Assembly: GCA_934130595.1 (NCBI GenBank)
Contig: CAKOYF010000003.1
Coordinates: 1-64,000, forward strand
Source of the DNA: an uncultured Clostridia bacterium
GTDB taxonomy: Bacteria > Bacillota > Clostridia > TANB77 > CAG-465
Direction: 5' to 3'
DNA length: 64,000 nucleotides
The position numbers and the translations under genes are program-made. The notes below the pieces were generated by a model that ran no database searches, was not told where the DNA came from, and saw only the letters and a list, made by a program, of their open reading frames with translations. Below are positions 8,376 through 16,037 of this stretch, piece after piece. Position 1 is the first letter of the stretch. Every line of letters starts with the position of its first letter.

Positions 8376-9338
8376 TTAAATATTGTTTAAAGGATTCTTT
8401 TCTAATGCTTCTTTAACTTGTTCATTATCTACGTGAGTATAGATCTCTGTAGTAGATACGCTTTCATGACCTAATATCTGTTGTAATGAACGAATATCAA
8501 CGCCTCCATACTTATGCATTAGTGTTGCTGCAGTATGTCTTAATTTGTGTGGAGAATACTTTTTAGGGTCAAGACCTGCAAGAGTAATATACTTTTTAAC
8601 CATCATCTCAACAGTTCTTTTTCCAATTCTTGTACCTCTTTCAGAAACAAAGAGTGCATCTCTATCTTTAACATCTTTAGGTCTTACAGCTACATATTCT
8701 TTTAAAGCCTTCTGACAAGCCTCATTTAGGTACACAGAACGTTCTTTATCTCCTTTACCTATAACTTTAAGGTTATTGTCTTTAATGTCTTTAAAATTGA
8801 TTGCTACGAGCTCAGAAAGACGTAAACCACAATTTAAAAATAAAGTTATAATACAAGTATCCCTCTTCTCGTTCTTTCCTTCAATAGAGTGGAGGAGAGA
8901 TATACTTTCATCTAAAGATAGGTATTTAGGTAATCTTTTACCTAATTTAGGCGTTTCAAGCTCTACAGCTGGATTCTTTTCTAGTGCTTTTTGCTTAAAA
9001 GTCATATAATTAAAAAATGATTTTATTGCTGCAATTTTTCTAGCACGTGTTGCTGGTTTGTCTGAACGTATGTTCGACAAATAATTTAAATATTCATATA
9101 AATCAGTTAATTCAATTTGTCTAACAAATTGTAAATCTAAATCTGAAATATCTGTTTGTTCAATTAGCTCATTAGTTATAGCTGTTAATTTTATTTTATC
9201 AAGTTTAAATAGTTTTAAGAATCTAAAAGTATCTCGTAAATCATAATGATATTCACGAATTGTACTTTGAGATCTGTTTTTGATATTTTGCATATATAAT
9301 AAGAATTCTCTTAAAAAATTTGGTATATCATCATACAT
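8376..9338 (-). CDS. xerC: XerC/XerD-type tyrosine recombinase
   Basis: 320 residues. The start is the ATG at 9338, seven bases from GGAGG; the longer reading from 9422 lacks a ribosome site. An N-terminal SAM-like core-binding domain (about 1-95, FLREFLLYMQNIKNRSQST) precedes the catalytic domain. Visible catalytic residues are Arg in CGLRLSELVAI, the HKLRHTAATLM box (His-x-x-Arg), His in LGHESVSTTEIYTHV, and the Tyr nucleophile in that last motif. Length and layout fit chromosome-dimer resolving Xer proteins as well as short integrases. Its leader contains a copy of the dispersed repeat, and a dif-like sequence lies about 120 bases upstream. No phage or transposon genes adjoin it. Confidence 0.85.
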   Translation of the reverse strand: MYDDIPNFLREFLLYMQNIKNRSQSTIREYHYDLRDTFRFLKLFKLDKIKLTAITNELIEQTDISDLDLQFVRQIELTDLYEYLNYLSNIRSDKPATRARKIAAIKSFFNYMTFKQKALEKNPAVELETPKLGKRLPKYLSLDESISLLHSIEGKNEKRDTCIITLFLNCGLRLSELVAINFKDIKDNNLKVIGKGDKERSVYLNEACQKALKEYVAVRPKDVKDRDALFVSERGTRIGKRTVEMMVKKYITLAGLDPKKYSPHKLRHTAATLMHKYGGVDIRSLQQILGHESVSTTEIYTHVDNEQVKEALEKNPLNNI

Positions 9339-9362
9339 ATAAAAACCTCCAAAAATTAGACG

Positions 9363-9412
9363 CGCATATTTCGATTTTAAGACACTTTTATAATAAAGGT
9401 AATATAGTTTGT
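9363..9412 (+). repeat. Dispersed repeat, copy B
   Basis: CATATTTCGATTTTAAGACA followed by CTTTTATAATAAAGGTAATA, resembling copies A and C. It lies just upstream of the recombinase ribosome site. Confidence 0.6.
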
Positions 9413-9457
9413 TGTTGAACAAATTATAGAGTCAATATAAAAGAACTATATGAAATA

Positions 9458-9470
9458 ATTTTGCGCAATC
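9458..9470 (+). repeat. Direct repeat ATTTTGCGCAATC, copy 1 (dif-like)
   Basis: ATTTTGCGCAATC, continuing GTATATGATTAATC, loosely resembles a Xer site with a TGCGCA core and a GTATAT centre. A second copy lies at 9737-9749. Confidence 0.35.
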
Positions 9471-9596
9471 GTATATGATTAATCTAAAGTAGAATCTATA
9501 GTAGTCAAGTATATAAGTTAGAAGAAGCAAACTAATCAAAGCTAGTACAAGTAAGTTGTAGATACATAGCAATGAAGTTAGTCACTTAAAAAATAA

Positions 9597-9628
9597 AAAC
9601 GTCTTAAAATGGCAATATGGAGTTCGAT
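9597..9628 (-). repeat. Dispersed repeat, copy D
   Basis: On the minus strand CATATTGCCATTTTAAGAC, matching the core of copy A in 17 of 19 positions. Confidence 0.55.
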
Positions 9629-9736
9629 AATTAAAGACATATAGCCAGAACTATAGATTTGCTGTATACAGTAGTAATATATCATATATAGACAACTTTA
9701 GTCAATAAATCCTACTCCTATTTTCACAAAATTATT

Positions 9737-9749
9737 ATTTTGCGCAATC
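9737..9749 (+). repeat. Direct repeat ATTTTGCGCAATC, copy 2
   Basis: Identical 13 bases to 9458-9470, 279 bases apart in the same orientation. Confidence 0.5.
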
Positions 9750-10012
9750 ATGTATTTCTTTTTTTGGGCCCTCATAGTCCTCTTTCCTTTATCACTTTTA
9801 CCTTTAAATTGTATAAAAGTATTTTTTACATTTATTATACTTTATTTCTATATTTAAAAAATTTAGTTTTTGTCATTTTATCTTTTCTGAAAGTTATCTT
9901 GCATTTACTTAAATGTTTTTTGTTAATCATATTTTCATTTTAACTTTTATACTTTACTCTAAAATAACATTTTATATCTTATTTTAATTTGCTATTTAAA
10001 ATTTAAATCCTG

Positions 10013-10066
10013 ACGCTCATATTTGAATTTTAAGGTACTTTTACTATATAAGTAGTGTAATTACTT
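10013..10066 (+). repeat. Dispersed repeat, copy C
   Basis: CATATTTGAATTTTAAGGTA followed by CTTTTACTATATAAGTAGTG, close to copy A. Confidence 0.6.
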
Positions 10067-10161
10067 TATTTATAACTATACTATATCATTTAGCTCTCTC
10101 CTACTACAACATTTTAGATAATTATATATTATGTAAAGTTGCTATTTTTTTATTATTTCTA

Positions 10162-10190
10162 TTGACATTTAGCCTTACCACTGCTATAAT
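10162..10190 (+). promoter_or_regulatory. Consensus SigA promoter with no gene behind it
   Basis: TTGACA 10162-10167, a 17-base spacer and TATAAT 10185-10190. The next 370 bases contain no open frame, so it most likely drives a non-coding RNA. Confidence 0.85.
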
Positions 10191-10196
10191 ATACGA

Positions 10197-10577
10197 GTAA
10201 ATTTGATTTGGTAGGACTTAATTAATATAAATGTCAAATTTAAATATAGTAAATACGATTATTTATATAGCAATATGTGATATAGAAAAAATTCTAGATT
10301 GAGTAATAATTGCTTAACTAGTGCTTTGAGCCTTTTACAATATTGTATTGTAAAGACATTTCCAGACTTAAAAAGTTTATATACTATAAATACACTGTAT
10401 ATAGTCAAATAAACAATTTAATTTGGAATCCATAAAGAAAGTACTAGGTAGTTATTATGATGTCTATTTATCATATATTTCAGGGGGAAAGTCCTATATG
10501 AATCAAATTTAAAAAAGATTCTGATTAGGTTATGTTATACCCTAAAAAATAGAGCACTTAAAAATGCTCTATTTTTG
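10197..10577 (+). ncRNA. Candidate structured non-coding RNA, about 380 bases
   Basis: It begins seven bases after a perfect promoter and ends at a terminator hairpin. The two ends are joined by a long helix: 10199-10208 (AAATTTGATT) pairs with 10501-10510 (AATCAAATTT), and 10212-10219 (TAGGACTT) pairs with 10489-10496 (AAGTCCTA), separated by a small internal loop. Inside are further hairpins such as TTACAAT-ATTGT-ATTGTAA. I see no conserved marks of tmRNA, RNase P RNA or SRP RNA. No coding frame spans it. The family is unknown; a long closing helix is a general feature of 6S-like and other structured RNAs, but the length is greater than for 6S RNA. Confidence 0.6.
10545..10577. terminator. 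Bidirectional terminator
   Basis: AAATAGAGCA and TGCTCTATTT arms with T-runs on both strands. It can end the RNA candidate on the plus strand and the Nudix gene on the minus strand, whose stop codon lies within it. Confidence 0.85.
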
Positions 10578-10976
10578 TTTGTATTTTTTTAGATCATTAT
10601 ATGATTTCTCTAAAAGCTCTCTGGCTATATCATATGTTAATATTTCTTTTGCCTCTTTATAATTAAACCATCCTATATTTGCTATTTCACAATCTTGTTT
10701 TTTTACTTCATTACTCATATTTTCAGCTAAGAAAAATACTACTGTTTTATCTACGCCTTCTTTTGGTGAATAATGTATTTCATATCTATATTCTTCATGT
10801 AACTTAATATCTAAATTAGTTTCTTCCTTTACTTCCCTTTTGGCTGTTTCATATTCATTTTCACCTTTTTCAACATGACCTTTTGGAAAATCCCAATGTC
10901 CAGCATTATGCTTTACTATTAATACTTCTTGATTTGAATTATAAATTATTGCACCACATGATTTTTCTTTTTTCAT
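10569..10976 (-). CDS. Nudix hydrolase (Ap4A/bis-nucleoside type)
   Basis: 135 residues. The Nudix box spans about residues 34-56 as G-x5-E-x7-REVKEET, with the pyrophosphate- and metal-binding glutamates in place. The preceding GHWDFPKGH and the opening KKEKSCGAIIYN are typical of diadenosine polyphosphate hydrolases (MutT/Nudix type). Such enzymes cleave nucleoside diphosphates linked to another moiety and act in nucleotide housekeeping. The word AAAGAGGC (minus strand of 10651-10658) encodes Lys-Glu-Ala in YKEAKEIL. It is a single gene ending in a bidirectional terminator. Substrate not determinable from sequence. Confidence 0.88.
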   Translation of the reverse strand: MKKEKSCGAIIYNSNQEVLIVKHNAGHWDFPKGHVEKGENEYETAKREVKEETNLDIKLHEEYRYEIHYSPKEGVDKTVVFFLAENMSNEVKKQDCEIANIGWFNYKEAKEILTYDIARELLEKSYNDLKKYKQK

Positions 10977-11081
10977 TTTATATTATTTATCCTCCTATTA
11001 TACAAAATATACATATATGAACAAACGTTCTTACTACATATAATATCTTACTTAGTCATTATATCAAAAAGTTATATAAAA

Positions 11082-11107
11082 ATAAAGAGGCTAATTTGCC
11101 TCTTTAA
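11082..11107 (-). terminator. Terminator made of AAAGAGGC pair
   Basis: AAAGAGGC 11084-11091 and GCCTCTTT 11098-11105, downstream of the minus-strand dockerin gene. Confidence 0.8.
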
Positions 11108-11190
11108 AAGGTTTTTGTATATTAACTTATAACTTTAAAGTCAATGTATAAAAATTTATTTAAATGTCATTTAAGCTTAAATAGTAATAC
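11108..11190 (-). repeat. Conserved dockerin-gene 3' UTR, copy 3
   Basis: Minus-strand sequence after the stop codon follows the same order of blocks as 5028-5118 and 5870-5961, including CTTAAATGACATTTAAATAA. Confidence 0.7.
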
Positions 11191-11982
11191 TTAATTACCA
11201 TACTTATATATATCTAATATTAAAGAGGCATCGTTTGCATCTATAATACCATTTTTATCTATATCTGCTATATCTAATTGTTCTTCTGTAGCATTGTTAT
11301 ACTTATATAAATCTAAGACAATAGAAGCGTCATTTGCATCTACTATACCATTACCATCTAGATCTCCTAATATAACTTCGTTTGTATCTGCATTTGATAT
11401 TTCAAAAGAAATAGTTAATATATTGCTATTAGAGTAATATGTCATACTTAAGTTGTTTCCGGGACTTACAGCAATATTATCAGAGTAAGTAATGTATTTG
11501 CTTATTTCTTTATCTTCATCATTAATTTTTACTAATATTTTATATTCTTTTTCATTTTCTATTTTTAAATCATAAAAAGAAATATAATATATATCACTTG
11601 GAACTTGATCTATATCTGACTGACAATAAATATCTGCAGTTGATATTATATTATCTTTAGAATCTACTAAGTATACTTGTGGCATTTCATCTAAATACTT
11701 TACATTATCATTATCTATTTTCTTATTTATTTGAACTGATCCTATAACATTTATACTATTATCTGAATCACTAAAATCATCAAACTCATCTAGTGATAAT
11801 GGCATTATAGTATCTAGTTGTAAATCTAATAATTTTGCTGTATATTCTTTATTTGTCTCACCATCTGATTTTGAAGGTACATTAAATTGTACAGCATCAA
11901 GATTTGGTGCTATTATATTAAATAGCATTAAAACTATACCTGCTATTAAAACCTTTACTTTTCTATTAATTTTATTTTTCAT
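11191..11982 (-). CDS. Secreted dockerin-bearing protein
   Basis: 263 residues from the ATG at 11982, just after a GGGAGG site; an upstream in-frame start at 12021 has no ribosome site. The signal peptide is about residues 1-30 (KVLIAGIVLMLFNIIAPNLDA). Residues 31-200 form an acidic domain of unrecognised family with alternating strand-like segments (NVIGSVQINKK, KEYKILVKIN). The last 60 residues are a two-loop dockerin (GDLDGNGIVDANDA and IDKNGIIDANDA). The 3' UTR and terminator match those of the 3225 and 5273 genes, suggesting spread of the module by duplication. The motif AAAGAGGC (11222-11229) falls in the second loop. Confidence 0.8.
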   Translation of the reverse strand: MKNKINRKVKVLIAGIVLMLFNIIAPNLDAVQFNVPSKSDGETNKEYTAKLLDLQLDTIMPLSLDEFDDFSDSDNSINVIGSVQINKKIDNDNVKYLDEMPQVYLVDSKDNIISTADIYCQSDIDQVPSDIYYISFYDLKIENEKEYKILVKINDEDKEISKYITYSDNIAVSPGNNLSMTYYSNSNILTISFEISNADTNEVILGDLDGNGIVDANDASIVLDLYKYNNATEEQLDIADIDKNGIIDANDASLILDIYKYGN

Positions 11983-12094
11983 AAAACAATCCTCCCATAT
12001 AATATAAAAATATATTACCATTAAACCAAATTAAAATCAATAGAGAGGGCAAAGTTAAAAATAATAAAGTATAATAAAGTATATAACAAAAAAA

Positions 12095-12121
12095 ATAAAG
12101 AGGCTAATTTGCCTCTTTATT
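12095..12121 (-). terminator. Terminator made of AAAGAGGC pair
   Basis: AAAGAGGC 12097-12104 and GCCTCTTT 12111-12118. It ends the AAA+ ATPase gene. Confidence 0.8.
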
Positions 12122-12130
12122 TAAAATATA

Positions 12131-13481
12131 CTAAAAATGCTTAAATCTATTGCTAGCATTTATTATCTTAGCTACTTTAGAAGTTTCTGTTAGTAGTTTA
12201 AAGTCACCAACAACTCTTTGAGAATTATTATATGCTCGTATAAATTCTTCACATTCTATTTGCTTTTTATCATATAGTCTAGCATATCCAAAAGCTTTTG
12301 CAACAATACTTATAGCTAAATCTGGATTATACATAAGGTCATCGTCATTTCTATAAGACTGTGAAGTGTAGTATGCTATAGAAGTACTAACATTAATGTG
12401 TAATATTTTATCTATTTGTATATTATACATTTTTGAGTATTTTTCTATTGTTTTAGAAATTATACATCTTAAAGCACTTTCTGAAGGCTCTTTAATACTA
12501 ATTATATCAAATCGTCTAGAAAAAGCTGGATCATCTTTTATATAATCTTCGTATTCATAATCTGTTGTAGCACCTATTAAACGAATATTTTCTGATGTTA
12601 TAAATGGTTTAATTATATTAGCTATATCTAAGCTATTTCTAGATAAACTTCTACCAGTTCCAACAAAAGTATGAATTTCATCTACAAACAGTATAACCTT
12701 ATCTTCATGCTCTAAAGCAGAAAAGAGGTCTAAAACATTCTTTTCTAGCATTCCGTTATATATACAGTTGCTATTTAACATTGCTGCGCTTGTTTTATAT
12801 ATTTTAAATCCTTTTAATGATTTTGGAACTTTGTTATTTTGTATATTGTATGCTAGTCCTTCAACTATTGCAGTTTTTCCTACGCCTTGTTTTCCAATCA
12901 ATAATGAAGACTTACCAGGAGTAAGTAGAGTAACCATAAGTTCTTCAAGTTCAAATTCTCTTTCATATGCTGGATTGTATTTATATTTGACATCTGTAAG
13001 ACACTCACAAAACTCTTTTATTGCACCGAGTTGCATGATTTCCTTTATTATTTAAAGTATAACCATAATTATTGTTTTCATTATCTTCAAATCCCCATCC
13101 AGAATACATATTATTTTCCTCCTTATATTTATTATTTTTTATAGTTGCCTTTCTTTTTAATTTCTTTAAGAAAGGTTCATATCGCTCTACATTAAACTGA
13201 GCTATAAGAATTCTATCATCATTTAGCATTTTCCTGTTTATTCGATTTAACTCATCGTCATTGTTGTCTAATATAAAATCTACAAGTAATCTTCTTTGAG
13301 ATGGAGTTATTTTTTTGCCTCGAATTAATCTTTTAGCATATTTGTCTATAAGGTGTAAATACTTATTAGAATTTTTATCCACTTTATATGGATTCCTGTC
13401 ATAACTATCATTTTGAATCTTGTAATGCATTCCTATGCCTAGTATTATTAAATTTGCTAACATTAAATATACTAGTTTCAT
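12131..13481 (-). CDS. Membrane-anchored Clp-type AAA+ ATPase, joined by +1 shift at CGG
   Basis: 449 residues if CGG at 13028-13026 (codon 152) is passed with a +1 shift. The first frame starts at ATG 13481 (six bases from GGAGG; GTG 13484 is the alternative). It gives an N-terminal helix (about 1-19, LVYLMLANLIILGIGM), a basic linker and an Asn-rich segment, then stops at 13007-13005. Skipping the C in ACT-C-GGT continues into GAIKEFCECLTD and a ClpA/ClpB D1-like AAA+ domain: Walker A GKQGVGKTA, Walker B VILFVDEIHTF, sensor-like LIGATTDYEYE, and Arg finger FSRRFD. Without the shift the ATPase half would have to start at ATG 13036, which has no Shine-Dalgarno site. Only one AAA module is present and there is no Clp N-domain. 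Partner unknown. Confidence 0.8.
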
Positions 13482-13546
13482 CACATTCCTCCTTTTTATA
13501 ATTTAAATTATTTATATTATATAGAAAAAAATTAATTGCAGTGTAG

Positions 13547-13575
13547 ATTATACCACAGCACAAGTTTTATGTCAA
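13547..13575 (-). promoter_or_regulatory. Consensus SigA promoter of the AAA+ gene
   Basis: Minus strand TTGACA (13575-13570), 17 bases ending TGG, TATAAT (13552-13547). Confidence 0.9.
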
Positions 13576-13579
13576 TTAA

Positions 13580-13622
13580 AATAATAAAAAGAAAGCAGAC
13601 CTGAGAATAAACTCAGATCTGC
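13580..13622 (-). terminator. Terminator after the SNase-like gene
   Basis: Minus strand GCAGATCTGAG and CTCAGGTCTGC arms followed by TTTCTTTTTT. A second hairpin, GCCTCTA/TAGAGGC, lies at 13639-13661 within the same 3' region. Confidence 0.85.
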
Positions 13623-13719
13623 GGATAAACAAAATAGATGCCTCTACATTGCTATAGAGGCGATCATAAGAGGTTGATATATGAAAACTAAGGTTTTTTC
13701 CCTAGCTCGGCATGCTTAA

Positions 13720-14337
13720 TTAATTTTCCCAAATACCTGCTAAAGTTTGTTTAGCAAAGGCTTGAGATTCTGCTAATTTGTTATATTCTAATGCTTTTTT
13801 ACTTATAGAAGAGTCTAATCTTAATTGTCCTTCTTTAAGTAGTTTTGCATTATATAATGATGTATCATTTGTATAAATATATACCATTGCATATCCGTTA
13901 GATATTTTAGCTTCATCAAAGGAAATATCTACATATTGTCCACTTAAAGCTTTATCTACGTTATATATTGTATCAGGCATTACTTTTGAAAAGTCTACAC
14001 CAATCATCTTAGCATTTATTCTTTTATCTCCAGATATTAACACTAAAGTTCCTTTATCATCAACTGTTGCAACTTTAACTGTTGTTTTTTCACCAACTTT
14101 TAAAGCTTTTAGATTATCTGGTAATATTGTATCATCTTCTGTTACGTTTACTTCATCATTAGTTTCTTTATTTGTTTCTATTGATCCACTAACAACTGTT
14201 GAAGTTTGTTGAGACTTGTTGTTAATTTTGAAGTATAAGAATAAACCAGCTGAAACTATTATTAAGCATACAATACCAACAATTATTTGTGTACCATATT
14301 GTTTAAAATAAAAGCTTAATTTATTGCTATAATACAT
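13720..14337 (-). CDS. Membrane-anchored SNase-like protein, probably inactive
   Basis: 205 residues from ATG 14337, behind AAGGAGG. One N-terminal membrane helix (about 14-34, IIVGIVCLIIVSAGLFLYF) is followed by a Thr/Glu-rich linker and a staphylococcal-nuclease-like domain (about 68-205). The fold marks are present (GEKTTVKVATVDD, AKMIGVDFSKV, LRLDSSISKK, AFAKQTLAGIWEN). The catalytic set of active nucleases does not seem complete: the usual R-x4-D-T-P-E region reads KMIGVDFSKVMP. A non-catalytic or binding role on the outer membrane face is plausible. It has its own TTGACT/TATAAT promoter at 14411-14383 and a strong terminator. Confidence 0.7.
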   Translation of the reverse strand: MYYSNKLSFYFKQYGTQIIVGIVCLIIVSAGLFLYFKINNKSQQTSTVVSGSIETNKETNDEVNVTEDDTILPDNLKALKVGEKTTVKVATVDDKGTLVLISGDKRINAKMIGVDFSKVMPDTIYNVDKALSGQYVDISFDEAKISNGYAMVYIYTNDTSLYNAKLLKEGQLRLDSSISKKALEYNKLAESQAFAKQTLAGIWEN

Positions 14338-14382
14338 TAATCAACAACCTCCTTTACATAACTTGGAACACTCTACAACTTT

Positions 14383-14411
14383 ATTATAGCACGTCCTTTA
14401 TGTAAAGTCAA
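14383..14411 (-). promoter_or_regulatory. SigA promoter of the SNase-like gene
   Basis: Minus strand TTGACT (14411-14406), a 17-base spacer, TATAAT (14388-14383). Confidence 0.85.
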
Positions 14412-14447
14412 CATTTTGTTTCAAATTTATTACAAATTTATGTATTT

Positions 14448-15173
14448 TTACATATCAGCATTATGCCAAACGTTTTGAACGTCGTCATTTTCATCCATTC
14501 TATCTAAGAAGTTTTGCATTTTTTCTTCTTCTTCTTCAGTTAGTTCTTTTTTCATATTTGCTATTTGTCTTACATCTGATTCAACAATTTTAGCTCCTGT
14601 TTTTTCAACAGCTTCAAGAACATCTGAAAAAGCATCTGGTGAAGTAAATATTTCTATATATTCTTCATCAGGAACAAAGTCGTCTGCTCCAGCATCTAAT
14701 ACTGTCATCATTAATTCATCTTCATCAATTGATTCACTTTTTTCAATTAATATATATCCTTTTTTCTCGAACATATATCCTACTGAGCCATTAACTCCTA
14801 ATGAACCACCTGCTTTTGAAAATATATGTCTTACATCTGCAGCTGTTCTGTTTTTGTTATCTGTAGTAGCTTCAACTATTACAGCAACTCCACATGGTCC
14901 AAATCCTTCATATGTGATTTCTTCATAGTTTGCACCATTTCCATCTCCTGCTGCTTTTTGTATACATCTATTTATATTATCATTAGGCATATTATTTGCC
15001 TTACATTTTGCAATTACGTCCCTTAGTTTACGATTGACATTCGGGTCAGGGCTTCCTCCCATCTTAACTGCTACAGTAAGTTCTTTTCCTAATTTAGAAA
15101 ATATACCTGCTCTTTTAGTGTCTGTGGCTTCTTTTTTTCTTTTAATATTAGCCCATTTACTGTGTCCACTCAT
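14448..15173 (-). CDS. yebC: YebC/PmpR-TACO1 family protein
   Basis: 241 residues, the usual family length. The N-terminus SGHSKWANIKRKKEATDTKR and the core YEGFGPCGVAVIVEATTDNK and NGSVGYMFEKKG are diagnostic. Family members bind DNA as transcription regulators, and some help ribosomes through proline stretches (YebC2 type). The acidic C-terminal tail (EEEEEKMQNFLDRMDENDD) is typical. Started at ATG 15173 after GGAGGG. It is single in its transcription unit with about 110 bases to the next gene. A link to ribosome rescue is of interest in a window full of frameshift sites, but that connection is speculation. Confidence 0.95.
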   Translation of the reverse strand: MSGHSKWANIKRKKEATDTKRAGIFSKLGKELTVAVKMGGSPDPNVNRKLRDVIAKCKANNMPNDNINRCIQKAAGDGNGANYEEITYEGFGPCGVAVIVEATTDNKNRTAADVRHIFSKAGGSLGVNGSVGYMFEKKGYILIEKSESIDEDELMMTVLDAGADDFVPDEEYIEIFTSPDAFSDVLEAVEKTGAKIVESDVRQIANMKKELTEEEEEKMQNFLDRMDENDDVQNVWHNADM

Positions 15174-15366
15174 AATTTTATCCCTCCATCTTTCATAAAT
15201 TAATAAATAGTAACATACATTATGCTACTACAATTCTTTTAGATTATATCACTAAGTTTACTTTTTGTCTAGTTTTGTTATAAAAGATTTTACTCTTATT
15301 TATAAATTAAAATTTGCTTTATATATTTTTTATAAGTATTTTTTTAATAAGTATTAGATACAAAAA

Positions 15367-15391
15367 ATAAAGAGACTATATTTGCCTCTTT
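15367..15391 (-). terminator. Terminator with AAAGAGAC/GCCTCTTT stem
   Basis: Imperfect pair of the same motif family downstream of the minus-strand transglycosylase; GCCTCTTT at 15384-15391. Confidence 0.65.
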
Positions 15392-15455
15392 ATTTGCTCA
15401 TTATATTAGTATATATTATATTATTATGTTATTGTATTATTGTATTATTTAATTA

Positions 15456-16013
15456 TCATAAATTTTTATATATCTTTTTATACATAGTGTAATAATGTAT
15501 TACTCGCTTTAAATAACTTTCTGTTTCACTAAAAGGTAAATCTACCTGTGTTGTATCTAGTGAAGTATCTATTATTTCATTATCAATCCACTTGTTTACA
15601 TTTCCTATTCCAGCATTATATGCACATATTGCTATATAGTAGTTACCATTGTATCTTTGAACTAAAGAGGCCAAATATTTACATCCCAGTTCAATATTTA
15701 TATTCTCATTGTATATATTTTCCTCATCTAAAAAGTCTGTTGAATTTGTCATCTGATTCATTTCTTGTGCTGTAGAATCTGTAATTTGCATCAAGCCTTT
15801 AGCATTTTTAGAAGATGTAGCTTGCTTATTAAACTTACTTTCTGTATTTATAACAGCAAAAACAAGATATGGATCCAAACCATATTTACTAGAATAAGTT
15901 AATACTTCTTCTTTGTATTTAAGTGGATAAACAAATGTTCTTAGTGCTATAATTGCCCCACATATAATTAACAAGGCTATTACTAGTACACTATATATCA
16001 ACCTTTTTTTCAT
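15456..16013 (-). CDS. Membrane-anchored lytic transglycosylase (SLT family)
   Basis: 185 residues from ATG 16013 (AAGAGGAA site). A membrane anchor covers about 4-26, and the Slt catalytic domain about 40-175. The catalytic Glu lies in VINTESKFNKQATSSKNAKG, followed by GLMQITDSTA and the AYNAGIGNVNKWI motif, all diagnostic for Slt70/MltC-type enzymes that cleave the MurNAc-GlcNAc bond of peptidoglycan from the outer membrane face. Only 24 bases separate it from polA upstream, so they are probably co-transcribed. GCCTCTTTA on the coding strand (AAAGAGGC at 15664-15671) encodes Ala-Ser-Leu. Confidence 0.93.
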   Translation of the reverse strand: MKKRLIYSVLVIALLIICGAIIALRTFVYPLKYKEEVLTYSSKYGLDPYLVFAVINTESKFNKQATSSKNAKGLMQITDSTAQEMNQMTNSTDFLDEENIYNENINIELGCKYLASLVQRYNGNYYIAICAYNAGIGNVNKWIDNEIIDTSLDTTQVDLPFSETESYLKRVIHYYTMYKKIYKNL

Positions 16014-16037
16014 TAAATTCCTCTTTTCTTTAATTTA

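Larger units (their letters stand above)
9471..10161. other. Intergenic region between recombinase and RNA candidate
   Basis: About 700 bases without a credible gene. It contains dispersed-repeat copies C and D, the second ATTTTGCGCAATC repeat and a T-rich stretch at 9750-9950. Six-frame reading gives only low-complexity phenylalanine/leucine-rich frames that I reject. Confidence 0.6.

Noticed and set aside
9740..9943. Open frame of 67 residues rich in Phe and Leu
   Set aside because: Low-complexity T-rich DNA, no ribosome site, no recognisable domain.
10481..10500. GGGGGAAAGTCC as part of an RNase P RNA
   Set aside because: In RNase P RNA the similar GGAAAGTCC element lies near the 5' end; here it is at the 3' side and other conserved parts are missing.
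13005..13055. Overlapping two-gene reading of the AAA+ locus
   Set aside because: The second start has no ribosome site, and the pattern matches the four other CGG junctions.
13639..13661. GCCTCTA/TAGAGGC hairpin as another copy of the TAAAGAGGC motif
   Set aside because: It differs at the eighth base and lacks the T-run; kept only as a local hairpin.
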